NCBI GenBank assembly: GCA_012861695.1
Contig: JAAOOA010000127.1
Coordinates: 20,296,255-20,360,254 of the forward strand
Direction of reading: 5' to 3'
Length of the DNA: 64,000 nucleotides
Origin: Trematomus loennbergii
Lineage: Eukaryota > Chordata > Actinopteri > Perciformes > Nototheniidae
The notes beneath the pieces were generated by a model. It saw only the letters and a list, made by a program, of their open reading frames with translations, ran no database searches and was not told where the DNA came from. Position 1 is the first letter of the stretch. Every line of letters starts with the position of its first letter. This document shows positions 10,861-22,064 of the stretch, in pieces. A program made the translations under genes and the position numbers.

Positions 10861-13035
10861 GAAAGCAAATTGCATCTCCCAGAGCCTTTACAAAAAAAAA
10901 AAAAAACGGTCTAAAGTGCAAAGCCAACAAAATGCAGAAGAAAAAGCAACACGCTTCACTGGAGATCTACACTAAGGAATGATCAACAGTTTCAGGATTT
11001 CCTGGAAGCCCTTAAAGTACCTTTGAGTGCCCAGAGCCACTTTAGAAACACAGATGGCCTAAACTGGATGTTGTTTTAAGAACTACATTATACGTGAGGA
11101 ATACTAATATGCCTTTAGAAACAACGACACCCTGTCTAATTTACTTTCTATCATACTTGATTTTAAGCACTGTAGCACTTTCTCGCTATCATCCAAGGTT
11201 ATTAACCATTAGAGTCAGATAAGAGCCTGATAACATCTTGATAAGCGGCGGCACGTGCCTCTGCTAACCTCCACCTCTGTCACTCTCGAGTCCCTGGATA
11301 GGACATACGAACACAGGAATCCTCAAAGATGATCAGAATTCAGTTGGCACTATGTTAACAAGGATTCAATACAAGAGGACACTTAAGTTCAGAAGAAGTT
11401 TGCTGTCGGAGAGAATTATTTTCAAATGTATTCATCGTTTCAGCAATATATGCTGGTTTACTTTGTACTCTGCAATAGAACATTTGAATATTTTTTGGGT
11501 TTCAGCCAGCTGGTAGATCAAACAAGACATGTCAAGTCACCTTGGGTTTTAGTTAATGTAACAAGCATTCTTTTTTATCTCTTTTTTACGCTCAAAATGA
11601 AATGGATCATTCAAGAAGATTGTTACTTGCAGCCCTACTGCTTTATTGTAAGGATCCAAGATACAACAAATGGAGTGTGTACATTTGTAATCCAAATGAC
11701 AGTAAGAATGTTTTTTTATATATACTGTATATGATATATCTTTATATACTGCATTTTTATCAGAACACCGGTTTACTTCAACGTAAAGAAGTAGAGGGCC
11801 CACTATTGGTCCACTTTTCAGTGTCACAGTTGGAAATCATTTTCTGGTTGTCCGACAGCAGCTATCAAAGAAACGATAAGCCTCCCTGCTGCCTGACGAC
11901 AATCGTATCAATGACCTTGTTGACGGAGAGGGATTTCTGAGAGGTATATTTCATTAAAACACAATCAACGACGAGAGATTAAGTGCAGTGCAGAATGTTT
12001 TAGGTGCTGGGCAGTGTGAATGTGTATTACAAAGCAGATTCAAGAAAGACATCACCTGCCAAAGAGACACTGAAACTGAAACACTGCGCAGACTACACAA
12101 TGTTTTGGCAGCGCTCTTCATCTGCTGTGCCAATGGTAATCACTTCACAAAATGGTAATTACATACTATCGCTGTTCAATTCAGAAAAACAACTTTAACT
12201 TGTTTGAGACCTTGTAATCCGTGCAGTAGTGGCGATAAAGGAGTCTAGTCGTGTTAGCTCGGGTGTGTTTGAAGATTACTTTCTCAGTAAACTTAGACCC
12301 CACCACTTTGGAAGAGGCAGGGCTGGCTACACAGGGATAAAGTTACAGAACCCTGGGATCCTGGGCAAAAAGCATGGGAACCAGCTTATCTACCTCAGGG
12401 CATGGCTGGAATAATACAGATAACAATAATGATCAGATGAAGAAAACAATATTGGAAACTACAATTGTCTAGGATTAAAAACCATCTAAATGTTCATGTC
12501 TGCGATCAGGTAGTCACATGACAGAAAAAAAGGAACCCTTATGTAATAACTGAAGGACATAATGGACATGGATGAATGCTGACAGTGCAGGAGGAAGTGA
12601 GGACAAGATACTCTGCTTCACCTGGAAGAAGTTCATCATGTCTTCCCAGAGTGATCCAGAAGCCCAGTACCTCTCAAACCTTTCTCAAAGAAGACCAGTG
12701 TAGCTTTCCCCCCCCCCCCCCCCCATGCTAGATTTAGTCACAGTAAATATGTGCATGTAGGGCTTCTGGAAAACTATCCGTCTGGGAGGAAGTAAGAATG
12801 AAAACAGGAAGAAGGTAAGGAGGAGCTGTAAACGTATCAAATAAATAGAAATCGGGCAATTTTGGATAATTTTAGAGTAAATAATGTCTGCCTTTAGAAC
12901 TGAAAACCCATTTGTATGGTTGGACTGGGTCAAAGATAAACTAGGTTGAAACAAAGTGTCTGAAGTCTACTAGGCAACATAATAGGTTAACTTGACTTGA
13001 CAGGCACCGTTACAAGCTGTCAAAGTACTTGGTGT
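10861..13035. repeat. 2.17-kb segment between 45-bp direct repeats, slc27a2 intron 1, unit 1
   Basis: The block starting 'GAAAGCAAATTGCATCTCCC' and ending in a run of 14-15 A occurs at 10861 and again at 13036. Unit 3 has only one copy (56683) with the left flank of the first and the right flank of the second, so the segment between is missing there. Inside I see no recognised gene. A short spliceable-looking frame at 12622-12683 is listed separately, and a C run lies at about 12707-12724. Confidence 0.8.
12622..12683 (-). other. Possible short exon of unknown identity, unit 1
   Basis: On the minus strand a frame reading 'RFERYWASGSLWEDMMNFF' lies between a possible AG acceptor (above 12683) and a GT donor (below 12622). 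The residue make-up looks protein-like, but I cannot name a family. In unit 2 the donor is altered by loss of bases (near 33198). It may be a relic from an older gene or mobile element. Confidence 0.2.
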
Positions 13036-13783
13036 GAAAGCAAATTGCATCTCCCAGAGCCTTTACAAAAAAAAAAAAAAACTGACTTAAAACAGTGACA
13101 TAGTTCTACTCCGAAAACATTTCTTATTATTAAAACAATCATTTTAATTAGTTAACTCAATTAATTGATTAAAAGAAAGACTGATCTCCCTAAAAACCTA
13201 CCCTGAAGTTAGGGCACATCACATAGATCCAGCACTTAATGTTTTCATGACGCCCACAACAAGTGATGAAACCTGATTACCTTCCGCAGCGACCAGAGTC
13301 CTGGCTCCGCTGCACTTGAAGCAGTGTAACAGGGACTTGGATCTGATGTTGCAGTTGAGGAAAGCAGCGGAACATCCGATCTTCACCAAACCCAGCCACA
13401 GCCACAGAAACACGGGCTCATTTCCGAGGAACAGCGCGACCGTGTCTCCTTGCTTCAGCAGGCCGCTCTGCAGGAACACCCGGGCCGCCTTGTTACTGAG
13501 CTCCTCCGCGTCCCGGTAGGTAAAGGTCTCATCTCCAAACAGGATGAACGGCTTGTGTGGGTGCTCCTTCTCTGCGTCTATGAACCGATCCAGTATGGAG
13601 TAGTTGGTCTGCATGTATTTCAGGATGCGGCTCCTCGTTTTCAACTTTTACGCACGAATTGGACATCCCGGAAAAAGTGCGGATTGCGGAAAAATAGGGC
13701 GAGAAGACCCACCGCGGCAAACACTATCCAGACAAGCATGGTGATCTGTGATCAACTCCAGCTGCCTGTGGAAGTCTGACCAG

Positions 13784-13789
13784 TTTATA
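13784..13789 (-). promoter_or_regulatory. Possible TATA box of slc27a2 copy 1
   Basis: TATAAA on the minus strand, about 45 bases upstream of the ATG at 13739. It is conserved at 34359-34364 and 57433-57438. Spacing would allow a very short 5-prime UTR. Motif only, with no other support. Confidence 0.25.
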
Positions 13790-14323
13790 ACAGAGATACA
13801 ACAAAGGTGGGAACAAAGGAGGAGCCCAGCCAGCACAAGGGTTACCAATCTAGTAGGATCATGTCGTCAGATCACTGATTAACAAAACAAACATTACAAT
13901 GGAACAACATGAAGATAAACTGAGAGTAAAGTTGCAATATTTTCATGATTGTCTCCAATGTCAGCAAATGAAAAACGCCCCCAAGTCGGAAACCCCAAAA
14001 CGTTGTGTACTTATGTTAGAAACTGAATAATACAGCAAAAAACAATCTTGGAGAAACTGGATCAAGTGTTTGAGGATTTTTGGCATACAAAATTACTGAA
14101 ATGATCAATAAGCTGTCAAACATGTCAAATGATTATTTTAATGATTGTCTAGATGGAACAGCATGCTTGTTTATAAAAGGAAGGACAGAACATTTACCTA
14201 GTTCATGATTACAGTGTTTGGGCAGAGCTGCAGCTTTGACCTATGTTCTGTGACCCATTTAAAAACTGATTAACAAAACATAAACATTACAATGGAACAA
14301 CATGAAGATAAACTGAGAGTAAG

Positions 14324-14793
14324 ACTGGAGAGAGGCGAGCTCTTCTTGGGAGGCCGTTGCATTTATTTAGCTGTTCTTCTGTTTCACAAAATACATCACA
14401 GACCTCTGTTTTTCTGCTGCCTCGTTTCACTTCCAGAAACATACACACGCTCGCTCACTCTCTCTCTTAAAGGGACAGCGATCTCATCTCACTCTGCATG
14501 ACCCTAATATCATAACATGTGTGTTCTGGAGAATCACAGAATGGACGATCGTCCTTATTATTATGCCGTTTAAACCAATTATTTAAATGTGTTTGTTAAA
14601 TTCGGCATCATGTAAGTTGCGCTAACAGGTCCACACACTGCTTCCCCGCAGCGAGGCCCCCCGCCCTCCTGTTGATAGTTCACGAGCGTCAAGCTCCTCA
14701 ACCCCCCCCCGTTGATCATTCTCGATCGTTGGCACGCTGATAACAATTTTATTTTTTAATGGCACTTCATATCAAAAAGGTTGCCGACCCCTG
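14324..14793 (-). mobile_element. hAT-type fragment upstream of slc27a2, unit 1
   Basis: The high end reads, on the minus strand, CAGGGGTCGGCAACCTTTTT, a very common vertebrate hAT terminus. GTCTAGAT follows, and it also occurs in the other copy of the local duplication. The low end is not clearly a matching inverted repeat, so this end is uncertain. Confidence 0.55.
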
Positions 14794-15001
14794 GTCTAGA
14801 TGCAACAGCATGCTTGTTTATAAAAGGAAGGACAGAACACTTGACCTAGTTAATGATTACAGTGTTTGGGCAGAGCTGCAGCTTTGACCTATGTTCTGTG
14901 ACCCATTTAAAAACATTAGGTTTGTGTTGGGATGAAACAGGTCTGAAATAGTTGTGTTTTTGGTGAGGTTTGTAGTATCACCAATGTTAGGTCTGTGATA
15001 C

Positions 15002-15126
15002 ATTTGGTGTGTTGCACAAGTAACGCATGATTTCCCCTACATTGGGTATGACGGTGAAATCATATCTCCTGCAGTCGTCCCAAAATTGAGATGCAGAGAA
15101 CTTCCTCCTCAAAGCCACTGTGATGC
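15002..15126 (-). pseudogene. Isolated second slc27a exon 4, unit 1
   Basis: A 125-bp stretch that aligns along its whole length with slc27a2 exon 4 (5627-5751) and has the same exon length and splice borders (acceptor CAG, donor GTATCA). It encodes '[17 protein letters not shown]', closer in places to the general family than the main copy. Flanking intron bases are also similar. The frame is open here. No other exons of this paralogue are seen nearby, so it is the remnant of an older tandem slc27a2-like gene. Confidence 0.8.
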
Positions 15127-15619
15127 CTGCACACAACAACAATACGAAACACAATCTGAAAGGATAAGATCGATTATATCTGAGGTTTTTCTGCTTAACA
15201 TATCAATGAAAAGCCCAAACCAATAATACATGCATCTACAAACACATCCTTGTAGCCGAGCCTTTGAGGACTCCAGTGTTTTCCACCTCATTTCCAGTTT
15301 GTACGCTAAACTTAGGTTACTGGCTGCAGGTTTATATTTTGCGAACTCAAGACTGAGTGTCTGAGAGTATCAATCTCCATCAATGTCTCTTGCCAAGAAA
15401 GCAAATAAGCCAATTTCCTAAATGTCAAACTATTCTGTTAACAATGTTAAAGCAACACAAAGACACACACTGCAAACATCCATGAAGGCAACGGTTCTAC
15501 ATCGAGTAAACTTTAAACACTTAATTAAAAAAAGGCACGTTAATGTAAGCTTACTGAAATTATTAGAACTCAGTTCAAAGTTTATCTGCCTACTTCACTT
15601 CATACCTGCCCTCACTTTG

Positions 15620-17743
15620 TCATTTCTGCTGGTAGAACGGACTGTCGAAGCCGCTGTCCTGCTGCCGTTGTCTCAGCTCAGAGAACTGAGGCCGGGGACG
15701 GCCCCCCCGCTGCTCCTCGCCCTCGGAGCCAGGCGTGGGCTCCCGGTGTGTGCTGAGCTTTGCATGCTGAACGCTCAAAGTCTGGGTGTGAGGTGTCTTT
15801 TTGGCAATTTCATTATAGACAGTCAGGTCAGAAACGTTCGGGGTGAGTCTACCAAACTCTCCCAGGTGACAGGCTGATGCAGCAGAGACAGAAAAAGGCT
15901 TCACCTGCTCCACTTTCCTCCCTGAGTAAGAGAGTGTGGAGGCCTGGAAGCCTGCGTCCGAGTCACTGCTGCTCATGCTCCAGTCCGTCCTCCTCTCGTC
16001 TCTGACAGGAGCCTCCTGGATGAGGAGCGGTTGGCTCTGTCGCTCTGAGTCAAGGCGGTTGACTCCATGCAGGTAGCTCTCTGTTTTTACTCCTCACAGA
16101 CGCATCGACAAAATCCCCTGGCTGAATTCGTCTGCTGTGAAGGTTTGTAAGAGCGGAGATGTGCGTTACCAGCAGTTTTCAGTCTTGCATCTACTGCCGC
16201 TGCCTCCTTCTCAGTGGCAGGAAGGTCTTTGTGACTCGAAGGTTTCGTCCTCGGTGTGGCGACTTGTTTCTGCTCTGAAGTCTTTTCCCTGTGCGATCTC
16301 TCTGGCCTGATGTCAGGGAGCTCAGGGAGAGTCGACGGGTTCTTACTGAAACCTGCATTTCTACCTGTGAACACAGCCGTCAAACAACCAGTCAATACAA
16401 ACCACATATTCACAGCACATTGACAATTGAAAACCTAAAAGGAGACCTTGAATCAAGCAGTTTCTACTCGACAGACTCACTTTGTAAGCTGTAGTTCTTT
16501 GAAGATTTAATTCTGACAGGGTCTCCAGTACTTTAGCCATGGCTGCCAGCTTGCTAGCAGCATTCATTATTTTCTTCTCAGCCCTGCAGAGGACAGGAAG
16601 ATCAATACAATTAGCCGGAGGAGTCCTGTGGAAGCAAGCAAACAAGTTGAGGACATTACGGTCTCTTGCCCTGTATTCTTTCCCCCGTCCTCCAGTAACT
16701 CCTGCAGACAGGTCAGATAATAGCGCCACATCCTCCTGGCCGTGTCCTGCCTCTCCCTCTGCACCTCCACGCGGATCATCTCTGCTGCTCGCTCTTGACT
16801 CTCCTGGAGGTAACGCAGCATGTCTCCTGCGGTAAAACACAGTTATGATCTGTCCTTTTCACTAGTTACATTTACATGAAAATAACTGATCAGATTCACA
16901 AGTGAAGACATAAATGAATATTATGGTACAGGACATCTAGTTTAGTCTTCTAGTCTCCTCAGTCCCTCCAGGGCAGTTTTATATTGAATTCTGGTGTGCC
17001 TGAATACAGAATATTTTAAATGTGCACACAATAAACACATCCATTACCAACCTCTGATCTTTTCTACAGTCGTCACGTATTGCTGCTCCATCTCTTCCAG
17101 GCCTTGCGTATTTTGTTGGTGATCAGAACTCCTGCAAGCAAGAAAAAAACATATTCTTCCATATTTAATCTAAATTAAATGTCAACCTGATCTTTGGTGT
17201 ATTTTCAGCTATTTTCAGCTATTTGAAAGATTTCCCCCAAAACAAAGACAAGAAACCCTAAAGACTTTGCTGCTTTCTAGCAATTTGCCCTTACTTTTAA
17301 TAGTCCAAGGGTTAATTACTATTTGGGATGGGTCAAATGTCTGGAGGGACTTCATTTGACTATTACTGGAGTAAAAAGTCCAGCTTATGCTTGGCATCAT
17401 TAAGATGACAGGTAATGCGAGATGCTTGGTCCAAAAATCTAAAACCTTGTGTTGGATGGAATGTTAATCCCAAATGCAAAATGCATGAGCAAAAGCACTT
17501 AAATAAGGGCCAACATTTGATATAAAAAATATATACATTGGTTTAACTTTTAACTAACACGTCATATAACATCAGAACAAAACAATAAACTGGAGCAACA
17601 ATATTTTATTTAGCTTCATTTGACTTTGAACTGAAGATAAAACAATAAAAACACTAACCCTGAGGATTCTTTGGCTCTCTTCACCTCCTCCAGCTGCTGC
17701 AGATGTTCCTCCTTCATGGTTTTCAAGCTGCTTTCATGCTCAT
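15620..17743 (-). pseudogene. cep152: cep152 3-prime part, last five exons, partial copy 1
   Basis: Minus-strand exons 17659-17743, 17052-17131, 16670-16826, 16481-16583 and 15620-16364. The encoded coiled-coil and tail match the C-terminus of CEP152, a scaffold that recruits PLK4 for centriole duplication: '[20 protein letters not shown]', '[20 protein letters not shown]' and a final '[10 protein letters not shown]', which is also how human CEP152 ends. The intron at 16584-16669 uses a GC donor (GCAAGA). The exon at 16481-16583 is one base shorter than in units 2 and 3, which shifts the frame after 'KVLET'. The terminal exon has further indels near 16070-16115. No upstream exons follow; the unit boundary comes instead. 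Confidence 0.87.
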
Positions 17744-19387
17744 CTGCAACACAAAAGGTATGATAGTTTGTCAAATATTAACCCCACAATCCTGAGTCTC
17801 TACCGCCGTGAAAGTGGATTGAATAAGATGATAAACAAGGAGAGAAAGTTTTGTTTAGCACTGATTTACACATGCGACACCTCCAGGTTAAACCCGTTTA
17901 CTGCAGTTTTATTATTCTGTTAATAATTGTAGAAAAGGACATTAAGTTCCAGCTGCAGAGACTGAAATCCACTGATTTATATTCATATCAGAAGTCATAA
18001 TAACTATGGACGCACTGCTAATGGCAACCTATACTATAATTCCGCAAACTGAGCAGGGGGGGGGGCGTGCTCTGCTTAAACTGAGCTGTTTTTGTCTGCT
18101 GATTTATGAGGAGGGGCCCAGCTACTAGTCTCACACAAGCACAAATATCAAGTGGTGAGGGTCTAATGTTCTTGAAAAGCCTCTTTGCTAGGGTTGTGGT
18201 TGTCCCATGTAATAAGCAGGGCTAAAACTAGATTTGCAGAAAATGAAATGTATGTCTTCAAACCAACAGACCAATAACCAGAAATTAATACATTTAAACC
18301 TAAAACTGAGTTAATTTGCTAATTCTAAAGGTTGACGTACACAGAGAGAGAGGTCAAATGTACGTCACAAAAATAACCTGGGGCTTTCCTGCTGTGAGAC
18401 TGAACTCCAAAGACTTAACATGACTTGAGAATTTAAATAAAACAAAGTCTTGAGTTTTGACCCAACTAAATCCCTGAACAATATATTTTACAGACACAGC
18501 TTTGAACACATATTTAAATACTATTAATTATTATTATTTGGTCAGAGCAATACAAAAAAGGCACTATGTTTCTGTACATAGCTGCTTTATGCTGCTTTGA
18601 CACTCACTTGTACAAATGTCACATATAAAGCCTAATCAAACACAAGGGAAGCCAAGAGAACTGTAAGTAGACACTGGAACAACACTGTGTGAAAGATACC
18701 AGACATTTGGTGTACATCACATCCCTATGTCCTCAAAGGGGAGGTGAAATTAAAGAGACGTAGAAGAAGAGGACACACTCACCATACATAGGTGTGTTGC
18801 GATACAGGCCTTCCAAAATTGACGATAACCTTGATATTTAAACTGTTGGGTTTATGATCCTAGTGATGCACAATTTTCAACCTGTGTTTTTCATCAAATA
18901 AGGACAAGATATAATCTTCTATAATCTTCTTCGTGAAATAAATTTGACTAAAATGACAAATTATTAGTTTTGGCTAGACTAATTTGACTGAAATGTTCTA
19001 TATAATCTGATGACTAAAAAAGACTCAACAGTTTTCATTGACAAAAAGTAGACTAAAATAATTAGTTTTCTTTGACTAAAATAAGACTAAAATGCTCAGA
19101 CTTTTAGTCGACTAAAACTTGACTAAATAAAAACAGGATGAAGGTGACTAAATATGACTAAAACTAAAAAGGAAATTTAACACAGGACTAAGACTAAAAC
19201 TAAATAAAAAAATAGCTGACGAAATTAACACTAGTGTGAACCCAAAATTCCTCACCAGAAAATCGGCCCTTTTAATGTCGGTTCCCCATAGGCCAATCTT
19301 CCTTTCATAGAAGGTTTGGCGGAGGACAGGGCCACCAGAAAGTACCACAGCTTCTTGCATGTCCCCTAAAACACAGTTTTAGGGGAA
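17744..19387. other. Spacer between cep152 partial copy 1 and the DIRS block
   Basis: About 1.6 kb without a recognised gene. The first part should be cep152 intron or junction sequence and is absent from unit 3. From about 18940 to 19235 the DNA is a degenerate array of 'GACTAAA' and 'ACTAAAAC' motifs, a low-complexity pattern common at fish DNA-transposon ends. A G run is at 18056-18065. A minus-strand frame at 19148-19360 shows no known family. Confidence 0.55.
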
Positions 19388-20858
19388 TGGAAGCTCAGCT
19401 GTGTACTGACAGAATGGGTGGACAGGTTACTGCGACTGGGTTACTCACTCCAGTTCTGCAGCCTCCCTCCTCCATTCAAGGGTGTAAGAGAGGCAAATCT
19501 ATCATCCCAGGAGGAGATAGGTTTCCTTTCAACAGAAATTCAGGCCCTGTTGCAAAACAAGCTGTGTCTGTTGTGCACTCTCAGGACAGAGAAAAGGGGC
19601 TTTACTCCATGTACTTCCTGGTTTCCAAGAAGACAGGAGAATTCAGACCCGTTCTGGATCTTCGCATCCTGAATCAGCACATTGTCTGCAAAAGTTCCAT
19701 ATGTTAACCATAAAACAATTACTGGAACTGGTGCAGCCGGGCGATTGGTTCACAACCATCGACCTGAGGGACGCTTACTTTCATGTCAATTTTTTTGAGT
19801 TTTTGTGTTTTGCCTTCCAGGGGATAGCCTACGAGTACAACAGATTACCATTCGGCTATTCCCTATCCCCACGCACGTTCAGCAAATGTGTGACCACAGT
19901 GCTCCAGCCGCTTCGCAACCATGGCATGAGGGTTTTATTTATCTCAACGACCTCATAGTCATGGCCAGGTCCAGGGAATGGGCAATGTTCCACACAGCCC
20001 AATTGATCTTACACCTAACCAAGTTGGGGTTTGCGGTCAATTGGAAGAAGAGCAATCCCATACCTCACCAGCAAGTGGGGTATCTGGGGATTTTGCTCAA
20101 TGTAGCCCCCATCGAGAGCGAGGTGTACACCCCATCGAGAAGGAGGGCAGGCTACATGCCACTCTGTCAGAGGACAGACAGACGTGGTGCGAGAAGGGAG
20201 TCTAGAGCCTCTGTCCTGTACATTGGGCTCTATTCTATCCAAGCTATAGCTACTGGTGGAAACGGGGCTTGCTCATGCCACAGTCAAGGTGTATGCAGCT
20301 GCCATCTCGTCCTGTCATGCGGGATTTGTCGGCGGACCAGTCTTTAGCCAACCGCTTATGAAGCGTTTTTTGCAGGGGATCAGGAGACAGCGCCCAGTGG
20401 TGCATGTCTCCACCCCGCAATGGGAACTCTCATTGGGGCTCGAGGCTTTGGTTACAGAACCGTTTGAGCCTCTGGAGCTCTCCTCCCTGTAGGCGCTATC
20501 ATTGAGAGAGAGAGAGAAGCAAAAAGAAACAGCTTTGTTGCTTGCTTTGACTTCTGCCAAGAGAGTATGCGAACTGACCGCTCTATCGGTGCACCCGAGT
20601 TGCCTTCTGGTTCGTGGTGGCCGTAGCAGGGCGACACTCAGACCGAACCCCTCCTCTGTTCCCAAGAACCCTAGGAGTTCTTCCAGGTGGAGGGCTATAC
20701 AGCTAGATGGCTTTAGTCGTCCACCTATGCACGGCGGCGTCTTGGTCTACGCCAGGCTCGTTCATAAGGTAAGTATCTCTTAGACATGTCTGGCTCCCTT
20801 TTCATCGTCGGTGCTTGCTGGGGCAACACAGGACTGGTGAAAGGAGGAGGGCTGTGGG
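19388..20858 (+). mobile_element. DIRS-type retrotransposon remnant (reverse transcriptase and tyrosine recombinase), unit 1/2 junction
   Basis: Reverse-transcriptase motifs of fish DIRS elements run from about 19420 to 20130 ('YFLVSKKTGEFRPVLDLRIL', 'DWFTTIDLRDAYFHV', 'RLPFGYSLSPRTFSKCV', 'LGFAVNWKKSN'). They are spread over several frames, with a one-base loss near 19690 relative to unit 2. The catalytic box reads YLND, not the usual YIDD or YLDD. The RNase H region is mostly deleted, and the recombinase region follows at 20256-20783 ('ATVKVYAAAISSCH', 'ALTSAKRVCELTALS'). A hAT element cuts in at 20859. Dead element. Confidence 0.8.
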
Positions 20859-21793
20859 CAGAGTTGGGTGTAATATTATTACAGTAACGCGTTACTTTGT
20901 AACGCCTTACTGTAATAATATTACTTTTATCGGTAACGGAGTAGTGTAACGCGTTACTTTTATAATTCAGTAATCACACTACAGTTACTAACATTGCCCC
21001 GACACGCGTTACTTCGTTACTTTTATAAAATCAGTCATAATCACACTGACAGACAAGAGGGGTTTCCGCCGCAGGTTTATATGTACGTAATCTGCGCGAC
21101 TCGCGAGTTCACATCTCCGCGTGCAGTGCTGCATAAACATGGCTGAGTCAGCGATAGCTTTCGAGGGGTGGAGGTATGCCCATTATTTTGAGTTCGTCCG
21201 AAGAATAGACAGGAATGTGACGGTGAGGTGCAAACTGTGTCCAGGCCAGAAGCTGTTATACACTGCTGCAAACACCACGTCAAACCTCAATGAACACATG
21301 CTAAGGTGAAGCTAATAGCTAAGGACCGGACCCCCGAACCCAGAGTGAGGATGTTGTGAGTCGCCACCGCCGACTCTGAAGCAGCACAAATGAGAATTTG
21401 GAGGACCGGTAACCAAAGCAGAGATGGACAGGCTTGTAGCATCCTTCATAGTAGAGGTAATGTTGCCCATTTGCACAGTGGAATCACCATCGCATCGTTC
21501 AGAGATATACTGCGCAAAATACAGATAGCAGGAGACAGAGGACAGCCATAGTCAGAGCTATCTGGATCAGTCTTATGCGACAATGGAAACTGAACTAAAG
21601 AGAACATTTGAAACTTTAGCAGTCTGGTGATCTGCCTGTAGGGAGGGGCGGGCCGGCCCTGCGAGTAAAGTAACGAGTAAAGTAACGAGTTACTTTATGT
21701 AGAGAGTAACGAAGTAGTGTAATATATTACTTATTTTTAAAGTAATATGTAATATGTAATATATTACTTTTTTTAGTAACGACCCCATCTCTG
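20859..21793 (+). mobile_element. Non-autonomous hAT transposon with a BED-finger remnant, unit 2
   Basis: Copy of 276-1209, with TSD GCTGTGGG at 20851-20858 and 21794-21801. The BED-finger frame is at 21121-21309 and is unchanged. One base longer than the unit 1 copy. Confidence 0.88.
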
Positions 21794-22064
21794 GCTGTGG
21801 GTCAGTAAGCTGTATCTGACCCCCAGGGACATAATGCACTTACGTTGTCCCATGCTCCTTAGGGACCTGGGAAACGTGGTGCGCAGTAAGCCCCATATAC
21901 AGGGCTGGAAGGCGGGGAGAGCCTTCCCCACTACGGTCCATGCACACTCTACACGAGGTAAGCGTGTGTGAGTGTGGGGGATATGGTGCACTTGCGTTCT
22001 CCCCATGCTCCTTAGGGACCTGGGAAACGTAGTGTGCAGTGTATAGTCACTTGCGCTGGCACCT
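21794..22064 (+). mobile_element. Probable DIRS 3-prime tail, unit 2
   Basis: Copy of 1210-1480 with the same internal direct repeat. It continues the DIRS element interrupted at 20859. Confidence 0.5.

Larger units (their letters stand above)
2947..13739 (-). pseudogene. slc27a2: slc27a2-like very-long-chain acyl-CoA synthetase / fatty acid transporter, copy 1 (frame broken)
   Basis: Ten exons on the minus strand with matching phases and GT-AG splice sites: 13281-13739, 7613-7822, 6964-7119, 5627-5751, 5348-5542, 5164-5254, 4520-4717, 4333-4430, 3224-3354, 2947-3123. Ten exons and about 613 residues match SLC27A2 (620 aa in human). The family activates very-long-chain fatty acids and bile acids with CoA at the ER or peroxisome. 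Visible marks: N-terminal hydrophobic segment, AMP-binding 'YIYTSGTTG' (exon 2), 'LPLYHTAGF' (exon 3), 'FYGATEGN' (exon 5), '[11 protein letters not shown]' (exon 7), '[12 protein letters not shown]' (exon 7/8 joint) and '[12 protein letters not shown]' (exon 9). Exon 1 lacks one A in an A run near 13647, giving a stop soon after residue 31. Exon 7 lacks one base near 4671. Assignment as slc27a2 rather than slc27a6 rests on exon 1 similarity and the cep152 neighbour. Confidence 0.88.
13740..15001. other. Upstream spacer of slc27a2 copy 1 with local direct duplications
   Basis: Two blocks are repeated in the same direction: 'CTGATTAACAAAACA...GAGAGTAA' at 13877 and about 14267, and 'AACAGCATGCTTGTTTATAA...' at about 14157 and 14802. 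The pattern fits an old tandem duplication of about 390 bp whose second copy had its middle replaced by a hAT fragment (14324-14793). No gene seen. Confidence 0.6.
1..20583. repeat. Tandem segmental duplication, unit 1 (left edge is the window edge)
   Basis: The sequence at position 1 recurs at 20584 and again at 41165, in the same orientation and colinear over the full length apart from small indels. The unit holds a DIRS/hAT block, an slc27a2-like gene, a relic slc27a exon and the last five cep152 exons. It is nearly identical to unit 2 and shares insertions with it that unit 3 lacks. Position 1 falls inside the DIRS recombinase region, so the array may continue to the left. Confidence 0.96.

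Noticed and set aside
11426..11940. Overlapping frames in the 2.17-kb intron segment
   Set aside because: AT-rich and low-complexity, with no known domain, present on both strands at similar length, and missing altogether from unit 3.
2947..13739. slc27a6 instead of slc27a2
   Set aside because: Some C-terminal stretches resemble slc27a6, but exon 1, the 'LVKIGC' region and the cep152 neighbour favour slc27a2. A tree of fish sequences would settle it.
18940..19235. CRISPR-like array of repeated 'GACTAAA' units
   Set aside because: The repeats are short, degenerate and unevenly spaced without unique spacers, in an animal genome.
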